In this document: positions 8,610-16,373 of the stretch, in pieces
Layout: the number at the start of each line of letters is the position of its first letter
Numbering within the stretch: position 1 is the first letter of the stretch
Source of the DNA: Legionella geestiana
GTDB lineage: Bacteria; Pseudomonadota; Gammaproteobacteria; Legionellales; Legionellaceae
Direction: 5' to 3'
Length of the DNA: 64,000 bases
NCBI RefSeq assembly: GCF_004571195.1
Contig: NZ_CP038271.1
Location: 1,106,001 to 1,170,000 of the forward strand
The notes under the pieces: model-generated
Database searches by the model: none
The model's input: the letters and a program-made list of their open reading frames with translations, nothing else
What the model was told of the DNA's origin: nothing
Translations under genes and position numbers: made by a program

Positions 8610-9098
8610 ATGTATACGTTTAATTCAATAATTTCGTTGATTTTTAATTATTTGATGCGTAATCTTAAAAAGATCCATTATAAAGGTTACGATGAAAAAA
8701 AGCGTCATATAATTATTTATAATAGATTGTCGAGGTCTTATACATTTTTGAATCTTAGTGAAATTGTTTATGATAGCTTTATTATATCAAACATATCCTC
8801 CGCATCGGCATCCATTATTGGATATCATTACGGATTACATTACAATGAAATGAATATGGCCAACAAAGCTAATTTTCATGGTTTTTCTCTGAATACTAAA
8901 GGAAATTATGATTATTATCTGTTATCAATGAATAGAAATAAAAATGTAAATATTGGTTCTATTTCCAACTGCTTTAATGCTTTAAATGTTAATCCATGTG
9001 AAATAATTTGTAGGAAAGAGTTAATTGAGCAGTTTCATCCTATTCAAGCATGTTTCATTGGTATGCTTGCAGGGATAAAAACATCAAAGGCTGGCTGA
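8610..9098 (+). CDS. Unknown protein, third gene of the S24-repressor cassette
   Basis: 162 residues, not recognised. The first 20 residues form a hydrophobic stretch that could be a membrane anchor (FNSIISLIFNYLM), followed by a basic patch (RNLKKIHYKGYDEKKRH). The middle is rich in Asn, Tyr and Ser (IIGYHYGLHYNEMNMANKAN). No catalytic motif is evident. It begins 21 bases after the transporter gene in the same direction and its last 15 bases overlap the convergent 2H phosphoesterase gene. AT-rich codon use matches its two upstream neighbours, suggesting they arrived together. Confidence 0.6.
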   Translation: MYTFNSIISLIFNYLMRNLKKIHYKGYDEKKRHIIIYNRLSRSYTFLNLSEIVYDSFIISNISSASASIIGYHYGLHYNEMNMANKANFHGFSLNTKGNYDYYLLSMNRNKNVNIGSISNCFNALNVNPCEIICRKELIEQFHPIQACFIGMLAGIKTSKAG

Positions 9099-9623
9099 CA
9101 CCTGCGAAGTCATATGACCTGAATTATAAATAACTGATACCAATTGCCCAATCTCATCAGATTCACCAAGAACTAATTCAAACTCATCTCCAAACCCCAA
9201 ATCATTAGAATCAATTACAGATTCGATTTTAAGTGCATCCTTTATATAGTTAAACAAAGTCAAATGAGGGTCATATTTATCTTGTCGTATAGGCGAGGCA
9301 ATTGGTTTTATTTTTTCAAAGAGAGCATGCAACTCTAAAGTTTCATTGGGTATTATCGATAACCAATTTATTTTACCATCAAAACTAATATTACTCCATT
9401 TATTAAATGTAAAATATAATGTTTTATTCTCAACTTTCTCACATATCTTTTGCCAAACCGATTCAATATCGGTTGGTTCCGAATAAAATTGACTAACGGT
9501 AATGTGTGGTAATGAGTTAATTCCTAAGCAATATCCCGCTAAACACTCCCTTCTACAATTAATCATGGAAGTTATTTTTCCTCCCATGTTTTTCGGTATT
9601 AATGCGACATTGTATCTTGGCAT
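9084..9623 (-). CDS. 2H phosphoesterase / 2'-5' RNA ligase-like protein
   Basis: 179 residues with the two HxT motifs that define the 2H superfamily: H40-I-T42 in LPHITVSQF and H120-L-T122 in YDPHLTLFN. Spacing of about 80 residues is right for the family, which hydrolyses 2',3'-cyclic phosphates or acts on 2'-5' bonds in RNA. No other domain is present. It is convergent with the unknown gene at 8610-9098, overlapping by 15 bases. The substrate is unknown; an RNA-repair or cyclic-nucleotide role is only family-level inference. Confidence 0.75.
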   Translation of the reverse strand: MPRYNVALIPKNMGGKITSMINCRRECLAGYCLGINSLPHITVSQFYSEPTDIESVWQKICEKVENKTLYFTFNKWSNISFDGKINWLSIIPNETLELHALFEKIKPIASPIRQDKYDPHLTLFNYIKDALKIESVIDSNDLGFGDEFELVLGESDEIGQLVSVIYNSGHMTSQVSASL

Positions 9624-10128
9624 AATATTTACTAATCGTATATTTATAAAGCCATATTGTAATAGATAGTAGCTCCTGACTAAATAGGTCAGAGGTACTC
9701 ATTTCATAATATTACGTAATGTTGCAGTCTGCGAAAAAATGGTTAGGGAAATTAGGGGGAGAGCATTGCTGACACAGGTCTAAACAACATTTAATTCAAG
9801 TATGTAGAGCAAGTGTTTGAGCCTTTAGTCAGGAAAGCTACCTGATGCCATACATCACGAATGAAATTTCCTCAGATGTCAAGAAGATATCTCGATATTA
9901 ATTTAGCTTTGGTAGCATTCGCTACTGTTAACATTATGCTCTTATATCGAGTATAACTCGATTGTAGACCGATCTTAACAATAAAGTTATAATATAAAAC
10001 TAATTTGTTTTGATTCTTTATAATCATTTTCCAGCTTGGAAATGAACAGTATCAATAAGATTTTAAAGAACCCATATGCAAATCAGAAAATATTTAATTT
10101 AAATCAATCAGATAACAAGGAGCAAAGG
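9624..10128. other. AT-rich intergenic stretch
   Basis: About 500 bases upstream of both the 2H phosphoesterase gene (leftward) and the small HTH-like gene (rightward). It holds a perfect palindrome at 9946-9962 and the self-complementary ATTACGTAAT near 9709-9718. An in-frame extension of the rightward gene back to 10036 exists but lacks a good ribosome site. No further gene is evident. Confidence 0.5.
9946..9962. promoter_or_regulatory. Palindromic candidate operator
   Basis: ATCGAGT and ACTCGAT form perfect 7-base arms around ATA. The 17-base palindrome lies in the divergent gap between the 2H phosphoesterase gene and the small HTH-like gene, 180 bases before the latter's preferred start. 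The form suits a dimeric repressor; which protein binds is unknown, although the S24 repressor 2 kb away is one candidate. Confidence 0.35.
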
Positions 10129-10353
10129 ATGTGTGTGGTGGATTTTTCAACAAGATCTTTCAAACAAAGAGTATATTTACATGCTTTGATACATCAAATT
10201 AACATAAGCACGGATATTATAGCTGCATTACTGGAAGTGCCACTTGAGCTTATTGTGGATGTATACGCAGGGAACTCATTATTAAATGATGTTTCGTCAC
10301 TTAAGTTACTAAAATTGATAGCAATATACTCAGATCCGTCACGCGTTGACTGA
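10129..10353 (+). CDS. Small HTH-like protein, paralogue of the 26.2 kb gene
   Basis: 74 residues from the ATG at 10129, chosen because AAGGAG lies six bases before it; an upstream TTG/ATG near 10036-10042 lacks such a site. It aligns over its whole core with the protein at 26157-26426: SFKQRVYLHALIHQINIST against SIKQRIMIYGLINYVHISL, and both share KLIAIYS near the end. The pattern (short helices, ALLEVPLELIVDVYAGNSLL) looks like a compact helix-turn-helix fold, so DNA binding is plausible but not shown. Family not recognised. A 61-base palindromic element follows 25 bases after the stop. Confidence 0.6.
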   Translation: MCVVDFSTRSFKQRVYLHALIHQINISTDIIAALLEVPLELIVDVYAGNSLLNDVSSLKLLKLIAIYSDPSRVD

Positions 10354-10378
10354 TTTTGGGTGGGGCTAAATCTTAATT

Positions 10379-10439
10379 GTTTTAACTTGATCTAACAGTT
10401 ACGGAATATTAAAAATTGTCTGTCAGATCAAGTTAAAAC
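10379..10439. repeat. Dispersed palindromic element, copy 1
   Basis: The 20-base arm GTTTTAACTTGATCTAACAG (10379-10398) pairs with CTGTCAGATCAAGTTAAAAC (10420-10439) with one mismatch around a 21-base AT-rich loop. A second copy with the same arms is at 25382-25440. Each follows a rightward stop codon by 20-25 bases, so they may act as terminators, or be REP/MITE-like elements. Confidence 0.75.
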
Positions 10440-10903
10440 CAGGATCCGTATATGTTAACAGTCTCTAACTGAAGTTATTGCTTCTTATAACAAACGATCC
10501 AATATTGCATTTGATTGGGGCACTTTCAATTTTAATGTCTGCCACAATGTGCAGGCTGGTCAAATGGATTTGCCAAAGTTAATAGACTAAGAGTTAGAGT
10601 GCTTTGAGGGTGACTAAAGCGCATCTGGATTTGGGAAAGAGTCCGTTTAATTCAATGAATTGACAGTATTTTGATAATTAGATGTTAATTTAAGACAAAT
10701 GAATCCCCATTTCATCAGAGTCGAAAAAATCCCCCTGCCCTGTCTTATCAAACGGTGTTTTTTTAAAACTCCGCAGAAACCTGAATTGATTGGGCTGCAA
10801 TTCATGGCGAAGGTGTGTGTGGAGATAGATTGTCTGGCAGGATTTGATAACTGAGCGCCCCCAGTAGTGCATGCCTTCCACCAGGATGCAGGAAGAACCG
10901 GGT
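10440..10903. other. Intergenic stretch with a possible gene remnant
   Basis: A 43-codon open stretch at 10459-10590 (plus strand) encodes a protein-like sequence containing SNIAFDWGTFNFNVCHN but has no start or ribosome site; it may be a decayed gene. The rest, to the end of the first LRR gene at 10904, shows no convincing gene. Confidence 0.35.
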
Positions 10904-11665
10904 TCAGAGCAACATGCAAGAGTTTACTGGCGTCGGATTATCGGGTGCCTGCACGGATAAAGGTGCGCTCGCAAAAAATCCTTCCGGGTGGCTTGCAGGT
11001 AATGCCGCAGACGGTGATGGAGTTAACTCAGATAACAGCACTCCAAGCAGCGTGGCCTCTTTTTGGCGGGCGTTATGGGCACGCACGCCTATAATCGCAT
11101 CAAAGGCTGTCCTTACCACGGGTCTTTTCATAGTGGAACTATCGAGTTTCAGCTCGGTGAGCGCCCTTCCTCTGAATACCTCAAGCAGCGCAATCAGTGC
11201 CTCATCGTTTTTGTCGCTGAGGTAATTAAAGCGCAAGTTGAGTGACTTCAGGCTCGCTGGCAATACGCTGAGAATGCGCTCAAGCTCGTGAGCGGTTTTG
11301 CTGTGGAGTTGATTACTTTGCAAGCCGAGCGACTGCAGGTTCGGGGGCAGTGCACGAAGGACATGCACGAGTGCATCTGCGGTTTTATAGTTGAGGAAAT
11401 CGCCAAGGTCCAGTGACAGCAGGTTTGTGGGCAGTGCGTGGAGGATACGCGCAAGCTCATCAGCGGTTTTGCGGTCGAGGTCATTGTAGCCCAGATTGAG
11501 TGACTGGAGGTTCATGGGCAATGCGTGGAAGATTTGCACAAGCTCCTCGGCGGTTTTCAAGCCGAGGTCGTTGCAGGTTAAGTAGACTGATGTAGTATTC
11601 GGGTCCAGTTGTCCTAATATCCGTAGAATATCCTCTTGTCTAATTCCTTTCAAATCGATATGCAT
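10904..11665 (-). CDS. LRR protein 1 with C-terminal CaaX box (CMLL), candidate effector
   Basis: 253 residues. A short N-cap (MHIDLKGIRQEDILRILGQL) is followed by five 28-residue leucine-rich repeats of ribonuclease-inhibitor type, built on LRALPxNLQSLxLxxNxL then KTADELV, and a capping repeat (ALTELKLDSSTM). Next come a conserved region (AHNARQKEATLLGVLLSELTPS) and a Ser/Pro/Ala-rich tail ending in Cys-Met-Leu-Leu, a CaaX motif predicted for geranylgeranylation in a eukaryotic host. No signal peptide. Two paralogues lie upstream in the same direction, 55 bases away and further. This is the shortest copy. Translocation and lipidation are inference. Confidence 0.8.
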   Translation of the reverse strand: MHIDLKGIRQEDILRILGQLDPNTTSVYLTCNDLGLKTAEELVQIFHALPMNLQSLNLGYNDLDRKTADELARILHALPTNLLSLDLGDFLNYKTADALVHVLRALPPNLQSLGLQSNQLHSKTAHELERILSVLPASLKSLNLRFNYLSDKNDEALIALLEVFRGRALTELKLDSSTMKRPVVRTAFDAIIGVRAHNARQKEATLLGVLLSELTPSPSAALPASHPEGFFASAPLSVQAPDNPTPVNSCMLL

Positions 11666-11720
11666 AATGCTGCCCCCTCAATCCTGCATGCCTTCCATGG
11701 TGGTGCAGGAAGAGCCGGGT

Positions 11721-13181
11721 TTATTGCAGCGTACATTTGTATGCTGGCCTTGAATGATTGGATGCCTGCAGGGAGGAAGATGAGCTCGCAAAAAATCCTG
11801 CCGGGTGGCTTGCAGATGATGCAGCAGGCAATGATGGGGTTAACTCAGAAACCAGCAATGCAAGTAGCCCGGTTTCTTTTTGGCGGGCATTATGGGCGCG
11901 GAAACCTATAATGTCATCATAAACGGCTCTCACCGCAGGTCTTTGCATAATGTAATTATCAAGCCTCAGTTCAGTGAGCGCACTTTCTCTAAATACCGCA
12001 ATGAGCGCAATCAATTCTTCATCCGTTTTGTTACCGAGGGCATTATAGCGCAAGTCGAGTGACTGCAGGTTCGCGGGCAATACGCTAAGAATATGCACAA
12101 TCTCATCAGCGGTTTTGCTGCCGAGCGCATTATCACTCCAATTGAGTGACTGCACGTTTTCGGGCAGTGCACTGAAAATACGCACGAGCTCGTCAGCAGT
12201 TTTGCGGCTGAGGACATTACTGCTCAGATCGAGTGACCGCAGGCTGGCAGGCAGTGCGCGCAGAATTTGTATGAGTTCATCGGCGGTTTTGCAGTCAAGA
12301 GCACTTTGTTTAAAGTCGAGTGACAGCAGGTTCACGGGCAGTACGCGCAGGATTTGCACAAACTCCTCGATGCTTTTATCACAAAGACGCCTCCAGCTAA
12401 GGTTAAATGACTGCAGGCTCCGAGGCAGTGCGCCGAGAATTTGCATCAGATCTTCGGTGGTTTTATCGCCCAGGCCATTCTCGCGCCAGTCGAGTGATCG
12501 CAGGTTCGCGGGCAGCGCACCGAGGATGCGCACGAGCTCATTGGTGGTTTTGCGGTCAAGGCCATTCTCGCTCCAATCAAGCGACTGCAGGTTCACGGGC
12601 AGTGCACCGAGGATGCACACGAGCTCATCCGTCGTTTTGCGGCCAAGGCCATTCTCACTCCAATTAAGCGACTGCAGATTTGCGGGCAGTGCACCGAGGA
12701 TGCACACGAGCTCATCGGCGGTTTTTCTGCCGAGGTGATTCTCGCTCAAATCCAGTGACTTCAGGTTCACGGGTAGTGCACCGAGGATGCGTATGAAGTC
12801 AACAGCGCTTTTTCTGCCAAAGCCCATCTCGGCCCAACCGAGTGCATGCAGGTTTGCGGGGAGTGCGCCAAGGATGTGCACAAGCTCATCGGCAGTTTTG
12901 AAGGAGAGGCCATTGCCGCTCAAGTTGAGTGACCGCAGGTTCGGGGGCAGTGCGCAGAGGATTTGCACAAGCCTCGCAGTGGTTTTAAAGACGAGAGCAT
13001 TACCGCTCAAATCGAGCGACTGCAGCTTCGCGGGCAGAGCGCGGAGAATTTGCACGAGCTCCTCGGCAGTTCTATTGCAAAGACCATTCCAGCTCAAATC
13101 AAGTAATGGCGTATTTGGGTCCAGTTGACTTAATACCCGAAGAATATCTTCTTGCCTTAATCCGTTCACATACATACGCAT
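11721..13181 (-). CDS. LRR protein 2 with C-terminal CaaX box (CTLQ), candidate effector
   Basis: 486 residues, the longest of three paralogues. It has the same N-cap (MRMYVNGLRQEDILRVLSQL), about thirteen 28-residue repeats, the same capping repeat (ALTELRLDNYIM), the AHNARQKETGLL region and a Ser-rich tail ending Cys-Thr-Leu-Gln. X = Gln would favour farnesyltransferase rather than geranylgeranyltransferase. Several repeats carry Trp in place of Leu (LQSLNWSENGL, LQSLDWSENGL), a variation not seen in the other two. AGGAA precedes the ATG at 13181 at normal distance. LRRs bind partner proteins; the host target is unknown. Confidence 0.8.
   Translation of the reverse strand: MRMYVNGLRQEDILRVLSQLDPNTPLLDLSWNGLCNRTAEELVQILRALPAKLQSLDLSGNALVFKTTARLVQILCALPPNLRSLNLSGNGLSFKTADELVHILGALPANLHALGWAEMGFGRKSAVDFIRILGALPVNLKSLDLSENHLGRKTADELVCILGALPANLQSLNWSENGLGRKTTDELVCILGALPVNLQSLDWSENGLDRKTTNELVRILGALPANLRSLDWRENGLGDKTTEDLMQILGALPRSLQSFNLSWRRLCDKSIEEFVQILRVLPVNLLSLDFKQSALDCKTADELIQILRALPASLRSLDLSSNVLSRKTADELVRIFSALPENVQSLNWSDNALGSKTADEIVHILSVLPANLQSLDLRYNALGNKTDEELIALIAVFRESALTELRLDNYIMQRPAVRAVYDDIIGFRAHNARQKETGLLALLVSELTPSLPAASSASHPAGFFASSSSSLQASNHSRPAYKCTLQ
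11990..13120. repeat. 84-base tandem repeat array encoding LRRs
   Basis: The LRR2 coding region is a run of about thirteen diverged 84-base units, recognisable on the plus strand by recurring TGACTGCAGGTTC and GAGCTCATCGGCGGTTTT blocks. The same unit builds LRR1 (about 11.2-11.6 kb) and LRR3 (about 13.98-15.06 kb), so unequal recombination can change repeat number within and between the genes. The array also produces long open frames on the opposite strand. Confidence 0.8.
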
Positions 13182-13273
13182 AATTCTGTTCCTGTTAATT
13201 CCGAAGCCGCCAGCTCGTATAAGGCCGCCAATCGCAGCAACTTAAAGAAGGCAGTTGTTATTTTGACATAATA

Positions 13274-13454
13274 TATTGTATTTAAAAGGTTTTTATATGC
13301 CTTGCTGAGCATGGCGAAGCCCGGCATCGGATATCGCCGTTTGTCAGGTGTTTTTTCATGCATCCCTTCCCGGGCTTATCAGCCCAGTCTAGGAAAAACC
13401 AGGTAATACAATACTTATTTGAAGGTGTAACTGCCTTGAGTTTTTGCTCAAGAC
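13274..13454 (+). repeat. Dispersed repeat, copy A
   Basis: Starts at ATTGTATTTAAAAGG, contains GCGAAGCCCGGCATCGG, ATCGCCGTT, GCATCC and GGGCTTATCAGCCCAG, and ends in AACTGCCTTGAGTTTTTGCTC. The same ordered blocks occur at about 63500-63690, and an inverted partial copy lies at 13510-13600. It sits in the 0.5 kb gap between LRR2 and LRR3, which has no gene. Confidence 0.65.
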
Positions 13455-13509
13455 ACCTTTCTCAGATAACATCATGTTTTTATTGATTTTTAGCACAAAA
13501 GCTCTGGCC

Positions 13510-13600
13510 GATAAGCCCTGGGATAGATGCATGCGATGACATCTGATGCCGGGCTTCGCCATGCTCAGCCCAGCCTACGAAACACCAGGTAAATACAATA
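13510..13600 (-). repeat. Dispersed repeat, copy B (partial, inverted to copy A)
   Basis: Contains ATAAGCCCTGGGAT, then GATGCCGGGCTTCGCCATGC and CTCAGCC, the reverse complement of the centre of copy A, followed by CACCAGGTAAATACAAT, which matches copy A's right side in direct orientation. It is therefore a rearranged or shortened member of the same family, 60 bases from copy A. Confidence 0.6.
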
Positions 13601-13697
13601 TGTTATTTGAAACATGGTGGCTGCAAAACGGTCGTGGGCGCGCGATAACATGGCCTTTAATGGAAAGATTGCCATGGCGGTGCAGCAAGAGCCGGGT

Positions 13698-15077
13698 TCA
13701 TAGCAGCGTACATGTGTAAGCCGAGCTCGGAATGTCAGAGGCCAACACGGATGAAGATGCGCTCGGAAAAAATCCTGCCGGACTGCTTGAGGATGATGCT
13801 GCAGGCGATGATGGGGTTAGCTCAGAGAGGAGCAATCCAAGCAGCCCGGTTTCTTTTTGGCGGGCATTGTGGGCACGCACGCCTATGATGTCATCATAGA
13901 CAGCTTTCACCGCAGGTCTTTGCATAATGGCATCATCGAACTTTAGTTCGGTGAGCGCACTTTCTCTAAATACCGCAATGAGCGCAATCAGCTCTTCATC
14001 AGTTTTGCCGCAAAGGCCATTATTACGTAAGTCGAGTGACTGCAGATTCTGGGGTAGTGCGCGGAGGATACGCACGAGCGCATCGGCGCTTTTGCTGCCA
14101 AGATTATTCTTGCTCAAATCAAGTGATTGCAGGTTCACGGGCAGCGCGCCATAGATGTGTACAAGCTCATCAACGGTTTTGAAGTAGAGGGCATTAGCGC
14201 TCAAGTCGAGTGAATGCAGGTTCGGCTGCAGTGCGCCGAAAATACGCACAAGCTCATCGGCAGTTTTATAGTAAAAATGATTTTCGCCGAGGCCGAGTGA
14301 CTGCAGGTTCGCGGGCAGTTCGCTGAAGATGCGTATGAGTTCAGCGGCAGATCTAAAGCCGAGATTATTACCGCACAAGGCGAGTGAACGCAGTTTCGCA
14401 GGCAGTGCACGGAGTATTCCAATAACCTCTTCCGCAGCTGTGTGGTGAAGGTAATGCCTGCTCAAAGCAAGCGACTGCAGGTTTAGGGGCAGTACGCCAA
14501 GGATGCGCACGAGCTCTGCCGTGGATTTATTGCCAAGACCGTTGGCGCTCAAGTCGAGTGACTGCAGGTTCACAGGCAGTGCGCCAAGGATATGCACGAG
14601 CTCAGCGGCAGTTTTTCGGCCAAAGTTATTCTCGCTCAAGTCGAGTGACCGCAGGTTCACGGGCAGTGCGCCGAACATGCGTATGAGCTCAGCGACAGAT
14701 TTATAGTCGAGGTTATTCCCGCACAAGTCGAGTGACAGCAGGTTCACCGGCAGCATGGCGAGGATGCGAATGAGCTCAGCGTCAGCCTTGTGCCCGAGCT
14801 TCTTCTCGCGCAAGACAAGTGCCTGAAGGGTCGCAGGCAGTGCACCGAGGATGCGCACGAGTGCATCGGGGGATTCGTTAACAAGGCCATTGCCACTCAA
14901 ACGGAGTGACTGCACAGTCTGTGGAAGTGCGCCAAGGATGTGAACGAGCTCATCGGCAGTTTTGTGGCCGCGGCGATCCCAGCTCCAGTATAAGTCGAGA
15001 AAGAGTGTGCTCGAGTCCAGTTCCCCTAATGCCTGAAGAATGTTTTCGAGGCTTAGTCTGTTCAAATCTATGTACAT
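13698..15077 (-). CDS. LRR protein 3 with C-terminal CaaX box (CTLL), candidate effector
   Basis: 459 residues from the ATG at 15077. I prefer this to the ATG 18 bases upstream because MYIDLNRLSLENILQAL aligns with the N-termini of both paralogues and GGAAA lies eight bases before it. About twelve 28-residue LRRs, a capping repeat (ALTELKFDDAIM), the conserved AHNARQKETGLLGLLLSELTPS segment and a Ser-rich tail ending Cys-Thr-Leu-Leu follow. The last 100 residues are nearly the same as in LRR2, so these two are the closest pair. The CaaX box predicts geranylgeranylation inside a host cell; this is family-level inference. Confidence 0.8.
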   Translation of the reverse strand: MYIDLNRLSLENILQALGELDSSTLFLDLYWSWDRRGHKTADELVHILGALPQTVQSLRLSGNGLVNESPDALVRILGALPATLQALVLREKKLGHKADAELIRILAMLPVNLLSLDLCGNNLDYKSVAELIRMFGALPVNLRSLDLSENNFGRKTAAELVHILGALPVNLQSLDLSANGLGNKSTAELVRILGVLPLNLQSLALSRHYLHHTAAEEVIGILRALPAKLRSLALCGNNLGFRSAAELIRIFSELPANLQSLGLGENHFYYKTADELVRIFGALQPNLHSLDLSANALYFKTVDELVHIYGALPVNLQSLDLSKNNLGSKSADALVRILRALPQNLQSLDLRNNGLCGKTDEELIALIAVFRESALTELKFDDAIMQRPAVKAVYDDIIGVRAHNARQKETGLLGLLLSELTPSSPAASSSSSPAGFFPSASSSVLASDIPSSAYTCTLL

Positions 15078-15193
15078 AATGCTTTTTCCATCCATTCTGG
15101 AGCCGCCTGCTCATCTCAGGCTTGGTACTCGATATAATACCATGTAACGCATTAGGGTCTTCAGACGCCTGCACGGACGAAGGAGAGGTGGAT

Positions 15194-16270
15194 TTATTGT
15201 TCTGGCTTTTTATTGATAAGACGCTTGAAGGTATCGAGACACACTGGTTTTTCGCCTCTGGTCTGGAAGTATGAAAGTGGGGTCAACAGGGCTATATTAA
15301 CGTTCAACGCCGGACATAACGTTACCCATTCAGCAAAGCATTTTTCATCAATTTTTGTCCTGCCATATCCTGACTCGGCATTACCAAGCTTGCAATAGGC
15401 AATGGATGCCATCGCTTTTTCAAAGTTTGTGTATTGATTCAACCAGTCCGCCTGATTTTCTGCCCCAAACAAGTAACGAGTACCGCAATAAAGGAGTGCA
15501 CGCCTCAGGCCAGTTTGGTAGCGCTCGTTATACTCGGGTTTATAGATGTCTTTATAGTGTATGCGACTGTCATTCTGAGTCAGTCGACCCTGAGCAAAAT
15601 CCTGATAAAACCAAATCAATCGGCGAATGGCAATGGCTGTATTCAGAGTGATTGCATTTGCACTCTTAACGCCCTCTTTACCCATCAGAAAATCTTTGCC
15701 GTGTTTGTTAGTGTGCGCGAGCTTAAAAGCGACAAATAACCTGTCTGCTGATAGCTGTGTAAGTCCAAAATTTGTCTGGGTATTCAGCTGGATTTTTCGT
15801 TGAATGGAGAGCTTTAATAAATCATTCCACCGCTGCAAATTTGTATCAGCCTCGCTGGTAGAAATAGAGCGCCCCTTAAAATCCGTAATATTCGTTGAAT
15901 CGCCACTGCTTTCTTTTACAATCATGGCAAGAATATGAGCATATCTAAGGGCAGTTTTTTCAGTAAAATAAAAGCCTTGCGCATTTGCGAGACTCTGATA
16001 AATCAGATAATTCTGAAAAACCACCGTTCTTAAATTATAATCAATGGCATTACATCTTTTATCCTGCTCCAGCGCCATCGCTTCTTCAAAACGCTGCGTC
16101 AGGCTCTCAACCTGCTCCTCATCCGGCAAGCCTGTGAGATTAGGCAGCCAATGGTGGTCAATGGCGTCCTTTGGGTTTGGCTCTGCTCCCAAAACTGGAG
16201 CGGCAAAGATTATTAACAGCGATAAAAATACAGCCGTTGCTGATTGAACGCATGTTGGTTTAATGGTCAT
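15194..16270 (-). CDS. Exported lytic-transglycosylase-like protein
   Basis: 358 residues from the ATG at 16270, which has GAGG at good spacing; the frame extends to a GTG at 16279. A signal peptide (about residues 1-28, ending PVLGA) is followed by an all-helical protein. Two pieces recall lysozyme-like transglycosylases: AMIVKESSGDS around E120 in the position of the catalytic Glu, and TNFGLTQLSADRL like the GLMQ motif. Several cysteines near the C-terminus may form disulphides. It should act in the periplasm on peptidoglycan, but the match is partial. A GACC-N4-GGTC palindrome lies 27 bases upstream of the start. Confidence 0.5.
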   Translation of the reverse strand: MTIKPTCVQSATAVFLSLLIIFAAPVLGAEPNPKDAIDHHWLPNLTGLPDEEQVESLTQRFEEAMALEQDKRCNAIDYNLRTVVFQNYLIYQSLANAQGFYFTEKTALRYAHILAMIVKESSGDSTNITDFKGRSISTSEADTNLQRWNDLLKLSIQRKIQLNTQTNFGLTQLSADRLFVAFKLAHTNKHGKDFLMGKEGVKSANAITLNTAIAIRRLIWFYQDFAQGRLTQNDSRIHYKDIYKPEYNERYQTGLRRALLYCGTRYLFGAENQADWLNQYTNFEKAMASIAYCKLGNAESGYGRTKIDEKCFAEWVTLCPALNVNIALLTPLSYFQTRGEKPVCLDTFKRLINKKPEQ

Positions 16271-16296
16271 AATGCACACCTCAATACTAAATTATA

Positions 16297-16308
16297 GACC
16301 AATCGGTC
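16297..16308. promoter_or_regulatory. TetR-type palindromic candidate operator
   Basis: GACCAATCGGTC: arms GACC and GGTC around AATC, the shape of many TetR-family operators. It lies 27 bases upstream of the start of the exported transglycosylase-like gene and between it and the YafY-type gene. No TetR gene is in the window, so the regulator would be elsewhere. Confidence 0.35.
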
Positions 16309-16373
16309 AAATTGAGTGCGCTTTAAAAGGGATGACTATCTCGTTTTTTTGGTGATGGCTGTTTGTCGCCACT

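Noticed and set aside
12115-12738. Long plus-strand ORF (207 codons) opposite the LRR2 gene
   Set aside because: It is the antisense reading of the 84-base LRR repeats, made of recurring Ser/Arg-rich units; the minus strand encodes the well-formed LRR protein.
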